Shown here: piece by piece, positions 1-6,844 of the stretch | How positions within the stretch are numbered: position 1 is the stretch's first letter | Layout: each line of letters opens with the position of its first letter | Position numbers and translations under genes: made by a program | The notes under the pieces: model-generated | Told to the model about the DNA's origin: nothing | Databases searched by the model: none | The model's input: the letters and a program-made list of their open reading frames with translations, nothing else | Source of the DNA: JBFKOL01 sp041628815 | Lineage (GTDB): Bacteria > Bacteroidota > Bacteroidia > Chitinophagales > Saprospiraceae | Assembly: GCA_041628815.1 (NCBI GenBank) | Contig: JBFKOL010000067.1 | Span: 1-15,902 of the forward strand | Reading direction: 5' to 3' | DNA: 15,902 bases

Positions 1-734
1 CTTCGGCTCATGGATTGACCATCCACGACGAGGGAGGAGAAGAGTTTCTCTACATCACGGATTCTGACAGGCACGAAGTTCATAAAACCACACTTGATGG
101 CAGGATCCTGCTTTCTCTTAAATATCCGGAAGAAAGCGGCGTCTACGAAGGCATTGAAAACTACAAACCTACAGAGACGGCGATAGGACCCAATGGTGAT
201 ATCTACGTGGCCGACGGATATGGAAAAAGTTACATCATCCAGTATGACAGCCAGGGCCGCTATATTCGCCATTTTGGAGGACTTGGTGACGGGCGCGATC
301 AATTTGATTGCCCACATGGCATTTGTGTGGATCATCGGGGAGAAACCCCGACATTGCTAATCACATCGAGATCAAAACAAGCGTACAAACGCTTCACCCT
401 CGATGGCAAATACCTGGAAACGATTCGATTACCCGGATGCTGGATCTGCCGACCTGTCATCAAGGGCGATCATCTTTACTTTGCCGTAATTGTAACAAAA
501 AGCTGGTGGGCCTATGATGGCATGGTGGCCATACTGGACCGTAACAACCATGTTGTTTCCCTGCCAGGAGGAAGTTCGCCTGAGTATGCCGACGGTGAAT
601 TGGTGGCTCCCGAATACGACGGAATAACGTTTTTAAACCCGCATGATGTATGCATCGATAACGATGAGAACATCTACGTAGCACAATGGTACTCCGGCCG
701 GACTTATCCCATCAAGCTGGAACGAATCATGTAA
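1..734 (+). CDS. NHL-type beta-propeller protein, 3' part (5' end outside window)
   Basis: The reading frame is open to the left edge (first full codon at base 3, reading SAHGLTIHDEGG), so the TTG at 15 is not a credible start and the gene is 5'-truncated. About 243 residues remain, ending in TAA at 732-734. Blade-like units repeat: HGL..LYITDSDRHEV, then IGPNGDIYVADGYGKSYI with D-x-x-G-R-Y-I, then CPHGICVDHRGE..LLITSR with TLDGKYL, then a more divergent blade, and finally NPHDVCIDNDENIYVAQW. This D-G-x-I-Y-V-A-D pattern is typical of NHL / six-bladed propellers, including the peptidylamidoglycolate lyase-like group. The last motif with YPIKLERI resembles the closing blade of that group. No catalytic function can be assigned; the N-terminus, including any signal peptide, is missing. 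The next gene lies 166 bp downstream. Confidence 0.8.
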   Translation, partial: SAHGLTIHDEGGEEFLYITDSDRHEVHKTTLDGRILLSLKYPEESGVYEGIENYKPTETAIGPNGDIYVADGYGKSYIIQYDSQGRYIRHFGGLGDGRDQFDCPHGICVDHRGETPTLLITSRSKQAYKRFTLDGKYLETIRLPGCWICRPVIKGDHLYFAVIVTKSWWAYDGMVAILDRNNHVVSLPGGSSPEYADGELVAPEYDGITFLNPHDVCIDNDENIYVAQWYSGRTYPIKLERIM

Positions 735-900
735 TGGCCATCTGAAACGAAGCTCGTACGGGGAAAATGCATTGACTAAATCCCTTACCTGTCATCGGCT
801 AAAAATGTAACTTTGAAAACAGATTCACATTAAAAGGTAATCTCGATCGGATCTTACCACGACGAGATGATCACGTACATCTTCTTTAACCATTTACATT
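735..900. other. Intergenic gap between the propeller gene and the aldehyde dehydrogenase gene
   Basis: This 166-bp gap holds no credible ORF and no obvious hairpin with a T-tract. It contains one Bacteroidota-type -7 box, listed separately. The sequence just before the dehydrogenase start is pyrimidine- and A-rich without a Shine-Dalgarno motif, which is usual for this phylum. Confidence 0.5.
808..815 (+). promoter_or_regulatory. Candidate -7 promoter box (TAACTTTG) for the dehydrogenase/hydrolase pair
   Basis: TAACTTTG fits the Bacteroidota primary-sigma -7 consensus TAnnTTTG exactly. It lies 85 bp before the ATG at 901. I do not find a TTTG -33 element at the usual spacing of about 19-21 bp upstream, so this is a single-box match and could be chance. 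Confidence 0.3.
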
Positions 901-2331
901 ATGCAAATACAGACCAGCCCAGACTCCAAGGTTCAGGACCAGATCAAAGAGATTTTCCATCGCCAGATCGCACATAGCCCGATCGTCGCTCGTACGACGC
1001 ATAAGGAGCGTATTGCCAAGCTCAAATCCCTAAAGAAAATTCTTTTGGAGAAAAAGGAAGACATACGTAAAGCGCTCTATGACGACTTCAAGAAACATCC
1101 CAGTGAAGTTGATCTTACGGAAATTTATCCTGTGGTGGGTGACATAAAGCACACTGTTGCCCATCTTAAACGATGGATGAAATCCAAACCGGTCAGTACT
1201 CCGATGGCCTTGCTTGGGTCCAGCTCCTGGATTCATTATGAGCCTAAAGGGGTCGTACTCATCATTTCTCCCTGGAACTTTCCTGTCAATCTTACTTTTG
1301 GACCACTCGTTTCCGCAATAGCCGCTGGCAATTGCGTTACAATCAAACCTAGTGAAAACACACCACACGCTTCGCGTGTTATGGGTGAAATTGTCGCTGA
1401 ACTTTTTTCTCCCGAAGAAGTGGTTTTGTTCCAAGGTGGCGTCGAAACAGCCAAATCATTGCTGGAAATGCCTTTTAACCACATATTTTTTACCGGTGCC
1501 CCCTCTGTCGGTAAAATTGTGATGGCCGCAGCCGCAAAAAACCTCGCTTCCGTGACTCTGGAACTGGGAGGAAAATGTCCCACAGTGGTTGACGAAACGG
1601 CCAACCTTTCCCGTGCAGCCAAGAGAATTGCGTGGTCTAAGTGCCTCAATAATGGCCAGATATGCATCGCGCCGGACTACATATTCGTCCACGAATCAAA
1701 AAGAGACCAACTCATAAAATTGCTTGATGAACAAATAAAAACCCTTTACGGTGACAAGGTCGATCAGTCAAAATCCTACTGCCGCATCGTTAATGATCGT
1801 CATTTCCAACGATTGCAGGGATACATGGACAATGCCCTTGAAGGTGATGTAAAAATCGAACGGGGAGGGCGAATGATCAAAGATGAAAATTACATCGAAC
1901 CCACAATCGTATCCAACGTCGATGATGAAATGGATCTCATGCTCCACGAGATTTTTGGACCGATTCTGCCCATTTACAGCTATTCCAGTCTGGAAGATGT
2001 AATTGCAAGGATTAATGAAAAGGAAAAGCCGCTGGCGATGTACATTTACAGCCGATCAAAGAAAAACATACGGACGCTAATCAACGAAACGAGAGCCGGC
2101 GGTACCTGTATCAATCACAGCACCATTCATTTCTTCAACAACAACCTTCCGTTCGGGGGGGTCAACAACAGTGGAATCGGAAAATCACATGGAGAATGGG
2201 GATTCAGGGCGTTTTCCAATGAACGTGGTGTCCTGAAGCAATGGAGTCCGATAAGTGCAATCGAATGGATGACACCTCCATACAACAGCGCCAAACAAAA
2301 GCTGATTGACCTGAGCATTAAGTATTTCTGA
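901..2331 (+). CDS. Aldehyde dehydrogenase, ALDH3-like class
   Basis: The 476-residue product is full length for the ALDH3-type branch (fatty, aromatic or coniferyl aldehyde dehydrogenases). It would oxidise an aldehyde to the carboxylate with NAD(P)+. Visible motifs in order are SPWNFP (Asn126, oxyanion site), TIKPSE (Lys149, cofactor binding), FTGAPSVGK (about 198-205), LELGGK with general-base Glu221, GQICIAPDY with nucleophile Cys255, EIFGP (350-354) and PFGGVNNSGIGKSHG (417-430). The GQICIAPDY form of the active-site motif and the PPY near the C-terminus point to the ALDH3 branch. No signal peptide or membrane segment is seen, so it should be cytosolic. The start at 901 gives a normal N-terminus. 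The TGA overlaps the ATG of the next gene by one base, so the two are probably translationally coupled. The substrate is not evident. Confidence 0.93.
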   Translation: MQIQTSPDSKVQDQIKEIFHRQIAHSPIVARTTHKERIAKLKSLKKILLEKKEDIRKALYDDFKKHPSEVDLTEIYPVVGDIKHTVAHLKRWMKSKPVSTPMALLGSSSWIHYEPKGVVLIISPWNFPVNLTFGPLVSAIAAGNCVTIKPSENTPHASRVMGEIVAELFSPEEVVLFQGGVETAKSLLEMPFNHIFFTGAPSVGKIVMAAAAKNLASVTLELGGKCPTVVDETANLSRAAKRIAWSKCLNNGQICIAPDYIFVHESKRDQLIKLLDEQIKTLYGDKVDQSKSYCRIVNDRHFQRLQGYMDNALEGDVKIERGGRMIKDENYIEPTIVSNVDDEMDLMLHEIFGPILPIYSYSSLEDVIARINEKEKPLAMYIYSRSKKNIRTLINETRAGGTCINHSTIHFFNNNLPFGGVNNSGIGKSHGEWGFRAFSNERGVLKQWSPISAIEWMTPPYNSAKQKLIDLSIKYF

Positions 2332-3281
2332 TGCACTGGTCGATACGCTTCCTGCTCATCAGCATACCGGTCATCTTTTTGTCTTTTGGCGTTGCATTCT
2401 ATACTTCGGACCTCCCTGCAGAAGATGTAAAAGCAGATTACAGTTTGTTCGATTCGAAGTTTGTCAATATCGACGGGCATGAAATACACTATCGGAGGAA
2501 AGGCATCGGAAAAACACTTGTCATGGTCCACGGTTTTGGGGGAAACCTGCGCAACTGGACAGAATGGTATGACATCCTGGGCGATCATCTCGATGTCGTA
2601 TGTTTGGACCTTCCCGGTTACGGCCTCACAGGGGCTGCCCCCGGCATTGATTACAGCGACAGTGCCCAAGTGGAGTTTCTCGATCGTTTTTTAACCGTAC
2701 TCGAAATTGATAGCTTCTGTCTTGCGGGAAACAGCATGGGAGGAGCCATTGCATGGAAATTTGCATTGGAACACCCCAATCGCGTTGAAAAATTGCTGTT
2801 GCTCAACTCGGCGGGCTATTTGGATCAGGACAAGAAAGAGTTGGTTCTCGGATTCAAAATGCTCAAAAATCCACTGTTCAAACACGTGGTATCAAAAATC
2901 ACACCACGGTTTGTGGTGAAAAAATCGCTACAACGAATTTTTGTCGATCCGGAGCTTTTTGATGATAAAGAAACCGATATGTACATGGCGCTGATGCGAA
3001 GAGAAGGAAACAGAAAAGTATTGGTGGAACGGATCAATGAATCATTCTGGGACCAGTCTGACCGCATTCGTGAAATTCAACAACCAACGCTAATCATCTG
3101 GGGTCAGCATGACGTCGTCATAGACGTAAAGTTTGCCGAATATTTCGCCAGGGATATTCAAAATTCGAAATTGATCGTCTACGATGATGCCGGACACATC
3201 CCAATGAAAGAGATACCCGAACGTTCTGCATCGGATGCCCTCGCATTTATCGAAAACATTCCTATTCGCGGCAGCCATTGA
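2331..3281 (+). CDS. Membrane-anchored alpha/beta hydrolase
   Basis: This 316-residue protein has one N-terminal hydrophobic segment (about 5-24) with Arg6 on its short N-terminal side. That suggests N-in topology and a catalytic domain outside the cytoplasm. The sequence DLPAEDVKADY just after the helix and FVNIDGHEIHYRRKG resemble a common family of anchored alpha/beta hydrolases. The fold's landmarks are all present: HGFG oxyanion region (67-70), LDLPGYG (92-98), nucleophile elbow GNSMGG with Ser135, acid Asp261 in WGQHD, and His289 in DDAGH. It could be an esterase, lipase-like enzyme or C-C hydrolase; sequence alone does not decide. The start ATG at 2331 overlaps the dehydrogenase stop (TGATG), implying coupling and a shared transcript. 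Confidence 0.9.
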   Translation: MHWSIRFLLISIPVIFLSFGVAFYTSDLPAEDVKADYSLFDSKFVNIDGHEIHYRRKGIGKTLVMVHGFGGNLRNWTEWYDILGDHLDVVCLDLPGYGLTGAAPGIDYSDSAQVEFLDRFLTVLEIDSFCLAGNSMGGAIAWKFALEHPNRVEKLLLLNSAGYLDQDKKELVLGFKMLKNPLFKHVVSKITPRFVVKKSLQRIFVDPELFDDKETDMYMALMRREGNRKVLVERINESFWDQSDRIREIQQPTLIIWGQHDVVIDVKFAEYFARDIQNSKLIVYDDAGHIPMKEIPERSASDALAFIENIPIRGSH

Positions 3282-3534
3282 ATGCATTCCTATCAAAATT
3301 CCGGATGTCCAACTCCTTCATCATGACAGGTAAAGGGCCATTTCATTGAATTAAATAAGTATAAACTTTACAAGATTGACAGCGGCAACGATAAAGCAAC
3401 CATTTGCATCCTGCTTGGATTTCCTGCAGGGAGACAAAGGAGAGAATATGGCACCTCTGATGAGCGGATTTATCAGCAACCTATCAATAAAAAATGCTAA
3501 AACAATCCGGCATCAATGATGGCGAATGCTTTTA
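3282..3534. other. Intergenic gap between convergent genes
   Basis: This 253-bp gap separates the plus-strand hydrolase from the minus-strand DUF4097-like gene. I see no strong hairpin with a T-tract on either strand, so the terminators are not obvious. A 23-codon ORF (3448-3519) preceded by AAGGAGAGA is the only ORF-like item; it is treated under rejected observations. Confidence 0.4.
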
Positions 3535-4647
3535 TTATCGGTTGATTTTCAAATTTCCGTAATTCATGACCGCCTGGATTTTACCCATTCCTTTTTGCTT
3601 ATGGTATCCCTTGAGAATCAAAGTACTGTGATCCTTGATGCGTTCTGAATAATTCATCTCATCAGGTACCGAAACACTTACATATTTGGTAGTGAGGTCG
3701 AGATCAAAGGCATGATCTACATCAATCCTATAACCGGTATAACGACTTTCAATAGATATAGACGAGAATTGAGGTCCTACCTTCAAAATGGAAACTGTTC
3801 CATATCCAGATTCAAATTGCCCCACGGATTCGAGGTAATTGATTTTGACTTTACTGTATTTGGTTTCGATACTTACTTCTCCAGCTTTGTCGATGAACCA
3901 TTCGTCGTACTTTCCGACATTCGTCAGCGTGCGAATTTCGGTAAATTCAAATTCGTCATAAGCGGATTGGATATCTACATTTTCGAGACTTCCAATCTCA
4001 AAAAACGAATACTTAGTCTTGATGATTGCGTTGCCAGCCTTGCCACCATGTACCTTGGAATAGGAGGACACAATGTCGAGATTCCCCGCTATTTCTCCGA
4101 AGCTCAAGGATTTAACATACCCTATATTTAAGACAAGATTACCATCGATTGATTGGATGTTTGCATTGCCGTATTTCAACTCCAACTGAACGTCATTTTG
4201 ACGGTCTGCCAGTGCTACATCCCCATAGCGATTGGTAACATTGACTGTGTGTCGATCCGGCACTCTGACTTTGTAGTCAATTTGATAGGAAATCGTATTG
4301 TATTTTTTGCGCCATCCACTATTCTTTCCGATTTCTGTAATTGCTTCCACCTTATTATCAGTGTGTTTGAAATCTACGTCGATCTGATCGAGCATATCCC
4401 GACCTGTTTCGTCATTTTTTGCCTCAACAGTGATAAGGATTTCAAATTCAACTGAAGTGCCCGAAGTGGTTTCAATATCCACATCTCCATAGCGATTGGA
4501 TATCACGAGGTGTCCCTGGGAACCTGTATTAAAAGTCTGGCTAATTGTCTTTGTTATTTCCTTGGGCAGCGGGACTCCTTCGCTCCCGGCGAAACCATAC
4601 GTTCCTGCAAAGAGGACAGATATGAAGAGGTATATATTACATTTCAT
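3535..4647 (-). CDS. Secreted beta-repeat protein, DUF4097 / putative adhesin-like
   Basis: The 370-residue product starts with a signal peptide (hydrophobic about 4-19, likely cleavage near GFAG). The rest is a run of short beta rungs of roughly 20 residues marked by Tyr-Gly, Tyr-Ser or Tyr-Asp turns: NRYGDVDIET (51-60), a second NRYGDV, KYGNANIQS, SYSKVHGG, KYSFFEIG, AYDEFEFTEI, KYSKVKINY, GYGTVSIL, RYTGYRIDV and a last NYGNLKINR. This pattern fits the DUF4097 / putative-adhesin beta-helix family, often found in Bacteroidota next to a sigma / anti-sigma pair. Its exact role is unknown. It overlaps the upstream membrane-protein gene by 11 nt, so it is the third gene of a coupled sigma cassette and is probably co-expressed with it. 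It should act in the periplasm or at the outer surface. Confidence 0.75.
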   Translation of the reverse strand: MKCNIYLFISVLFAGTYGFAGSEGVPLPKEITKTISQTFNTGSQGHLVISNRYGDVDIETTSGTSVEFEILITVEAKNDETGRDMLDQIDVDFKHTDNKVEAITEIGKNSGWRKKYNTISYQIDYKVRVPDRHTVNVTNRYGDVALADRQNDVQLELKYGNANIQSIDGNLVLNIGYVKSLSFGEIAGNLDIVSSYSKVHGGKAGNAIIKTKYSFFEIGSLENVDIQSAYDEFEFTEIRTLTNVGKYDEWFIDKAGEVSIETKYSKVKINYLESVGQFESGYGTVSILKVGPQFSSISIESRYTGYRIDVDHAFDLDLTTKYVSVSVPDEMNYSERIKDHSTLILKGYHKQKGMGKIQAVMNYGNLKINR

Positions 4648-5167
4648 GATAAATAGATTCTGATAGTTCCTTGGCTTTTACCTCTTCTAAAACTTTTTGA
4701 AGAAGCGCAAGCCTGGTTTGATAATTGTCAATCAGTGCACTTAGTATCATCTCCCGGAAAGGTCCCTGAGCTTCCTGGTATTCTTTGCGCAATTCGGCTT
4801 CCATCTGATCCAATAGACTCAAATCATCATCTATGGTTGCATCATCGTGTACTTTGTACAGCTCTTCCATCTTTTGATCTACAGCCAACCTATAGTATGA
4901 CTGGACTTCATCAAAATCGGGTATGGCTGCATATTCCATGGTTTGTTGCGGTTCTCGATCGATGGTCTGGGCATAATACCAGTAGGACACGATTGCCAAA
5001 ATGGCGGCGACAAGGATCCAGAATGCGGTCCGGTAAGGGTTACGCGGTACGGCAGGTGTATCCAGCTTCGCGCTAATTTTATCCCATGCAGCTGGCGGTG
5101 CTTTTTCTGGGAAAAGCTTTTCGCGATGATTTACGATGAATTGCTCTAAAGGGTCCAATTGTTTCAT
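4637..5167 (-). CDS. Single-pass membrane protein, putative anti-sigma factor
   Basis: This 176-residue protein has a short cytoplasmic-looking N-terminal part with PEKAPPAAWDKISAKLD (20-36), one transmembrane helix at about 47-66, and a charged, helical, coiled-coil-prone C-terminal region (about 85-172). The first part recalls the 'P-P-x-x-W-x-K-I' opening of small Bacteroidota anti-sigma membrane proteins. There is no FecR domain and no recognisable zinc-binding anti-sigma motif. The assignment rests mainly on position: it starts 4 nt after an ECF sigma gene stop and overlaps the DUF4097-like gene by 11 nt. The inferred role is to hold the upstream sigma factor at the membrane until released. 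Direct evidence for sigma binding is lacking. Confidence 0.65.
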   Translation of the reverse strand: MKQLDPLEQFIVNHREKLFPEKAPPAAWDKISAKLDTPAVPRNPYRTAFWILVAAILAIVSYWYYAQTIDREPQQTMEYAAIPDFDEVQSYYRLAVDQKMEELYKVHDDATIDDDLSLLDQMEAELRKEYQEAQGPFREMILSALIDNYQTRLALLQKVLEEVKAKELSESIYHEM

Positions 5168-5171
5168 TAGT

Positions 5172-5744
5172 CTATGTCGTTATGGGCGTAAGCATTCTTT
5201 TCAATTTTTGCTTGGCCCTATGATACTGGGTTTTGGAGGTTGAAACCGTGATGCCGAGAATATCACTGATCTCTTTATGGTCATACCCTTCGAGAAGGTA
5301 AAGAGACAATACCATCCTATATCCTTCAGGCAAGCCGGCAATAGCCTTCCTGACTCTCTCAAGCTCATATGATGATGGAGCGTCTTCGGCGGCATCTTCT
5401 ATTTCCAGATTGTCTATTTTTTCGAACCTGATCTTTTTCTTTCTGAAAAAATTGATGCAATTGTTGACGACAATCCGTTTGATCCAACTTCCGGGCGTCG
5501 ACTCGTATTTGTATTTGTCGAGATTCCTGAATACGTCGATAAAAGCATTTTGCAGCACGTCTTGAGCATCCTCGTGATCCTGAAGCATGCGAAAACATAT
5601 GTTGTACATGGCATCTGCATAGGTGAGATACAGCTCCCGCTGAGCGGCGTTTTCCTTGCGTTTGCAAGCTTCTATTAAATCGCGTTTTAAGTCGATCTCT
5701 TTCAAACGTGGATTTTCCAGATTGCAGTTCAAAAGGAAGGACAC
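5172..5744 (-). CDS. ECF RNA polymerase sigma factor (RpoE-like)
   Basis: The 190-residue product has both conserved sigma-70 regions. Region 2 covers about 37-100, with the DAQDVLQNAFIDVFRNL core and the promoter-melting stretch ending NNCINFFRKKK. Region 4 covers about 132-182, with LPEGYRMVLSLYLLEGY followed by the helix-turn-helix HKEISDILGITVSTSKTQYHRAKQKLK. Length is normal for an ECF sigma factor. It would direct RNA polymerase to a dedicated promoter set, often including its own operon. The ATG at 5744 gives a leader of about 20 residues before the conserved part; an internal start is possible. It heads a coupled three-gene cassette with the putative anti-sigma protein and the DUF4097-like protein. 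No clear promoter was found in the 83-bp divergent gap. Confidence 0.92.
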   Translation of the reverse strand: MSFLLNCNLENPRLKEIDLKRDLIEACKRKENAAQRELYLTYADAMYNICFRMLQDHEDAQDVLQNAFIDVFRNLDKYKYESTPGSWIKRIVVNNCINFFRKKKIRFEKIDNLEIEDAAEDAPSSYELERVRKAIAGLPEGYRMVLSLYLLEGYDHKEISDILGITVSTSKTQYHRAKQKLKRMLTPITT

Positions 5745-5827
5745 ATTAAGGTTATCAAAGGTTGCATCTGATTAAATATCTTTAACATGGTTTTATGAAT
5801 TATCGTCCTATAAGGTAAGCGTTAAAG

Positions 5828-6841
5828 ATGAAAGAGCAGTTGTCCCCCTTTCTGCGAACGATTGCCATTTTTACCATTGTCCAGGTAGTCGGTGTGGCTG
5901 GCTTTGTATGGATTGAGGGCTATTCGGTGCTCGACGCAATCTATATGACGATCATCACAGTTTCCACTGTGGGATTTGGCGAGGTGCAATCATTAAGCCA
6001 GACCGGAAAGCTCTTTACAACATTTCTTATCTTAATCAATATTGGTCTCTTTGCCTATTTCGTATCTATACTTTCCAGTTATATTTTTGAAGGAAGACTC
6101 CGTCACGTATTCAAACGCTATATGATAGACAGAAGAATCAGTACGTTAAAAGACCACGTTATTGTTTGCGGCTATGGCCGAAACGGTCGTGAGGCATGCA
6201 AAGAATTGGAGCGCAGTGGCTTTACCTTTGTCATCGTCGAAAGTGATCATGAAGTGATCGAATCACTACCTGATGACAACGCCTTTCATTTCGTTGTAGG
6301 TGATGCCACGGATGAAGACACTCTTAGACAAGCCCATGTCGAAAAGGCAGCCCAGATTATCATTACCACGTCATCAGATGCAGACAATGTATTCATAGCC
6401 CTGAGTGCCAGAAAAATGAATCCTGACATGGAGATCATTGCCCGTGCTACCAAACCTGAATCTGAATCCAAATTGTACTTTGCTGGAGCCAACCACGTCG
6501 TAATGCCTGACCAGCTGGGAGGTATGTTTATGGCTCATATGATCACCAAACCGGTTACCATTGAATTCCTCAACCACTTGACGGGCCGAAATGCTGAGTT
6601 TGCCCGCTTTCATCTTGAGAGTATTCACTATGACCAGCTTAAACCCAAGTATAGGGATAAGTCGTTAAGGCAGATGAAATTGAGGACTTCCACTGGGTGC
6701 AATGTGATCGGTGTGAAAGACGACATCAAGGGCATCATACCCAGCCCGGCTGCTGACACGGTCATAGGACCTAAAGATTGCATGATTATCCTGGGAGCCA
6801 ATGAGAACATAAAAAAGGCAAGGGATATTTTTACACAGTGA
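5828..6841 (+). CDS. Potassium channel with RCK/TrkA domain
   Basis: The 337-residue protein has the MthK-like layout: TM1 (about 8-28), pore helix (about 33-45), selectivity filter TVGFG (47-51), TM2 (about 62-86), a linker, then RCK_N starting DHVIVCGYGRNG (109-120). The Rossmann glycine motif is GYGRNG, and Glu138 ends the second strand (VIVES), suggesting NAD(H) or nucleotide binding. RCK_C occupies about 270-335 (SLRQMKLRTSTGCNVIGV..DCMIILG). It should form a tetrameric inner-membrane K+ channel gated by cytoplasmic ligands. The start at 5828 places a short N-terminus before TM1. The gene is divergent from the sigma cassette and converges with the TonB receptor gene, with only three bases between the stops. 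The filter is GFG rather than the commoner GYG, which is known in this family. Confidence 0.93.
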   Translation: MKEQLSPFLRTIAIFTIVQVVGVAGFVWIEGYSVLDAIYMTIITVSTVGFGEVQSLSQTGKLFTTFLILINIGLFAYFVSILSSYIFEGRLRHVFKRYMIDRRISTLKDHVIVCGYGRNGREACKELERSGFTFVIVESDHEVIESLPDDNAFHFVVGDATDEDTLRQAHVEKAAQIIITTSSDADNVFIALSARKMNPDMEIIARATKPESESKLYFAGANHVVMPDQLGGMFMAHMITKPVTIEFLNHLTGRNAEFARFHLESIHYDQLKPKYRDKSLRQMKLRTSTGCNVIGVKDDIKGIIPSPAADTVIGPKDCMIILGANENIKKARDIFTQ

Positions 6842-6844
6842 TGA

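Noticed and set aside
3448..3519. A 23-codon ORF (MAPLMSGFISNLSIKNAKTI...) preceded by AAGGAGAGA.
   Set aside because: It has a good-looking ribosome site, but this phylum rarely relies on one. The frame upstream is open only to 3355 and reads as low-complexity sequence. No known small-protein family was recognised.
5745..5827. Possible -7 boxes in the divergent gap between the sigma gene and the K+ channel gene (CAACTTTG on minus, TATCTTTA on plus).
   Set aside because: Each has one mismatch to TAnnTTTG and no -33 element at proper spacing.
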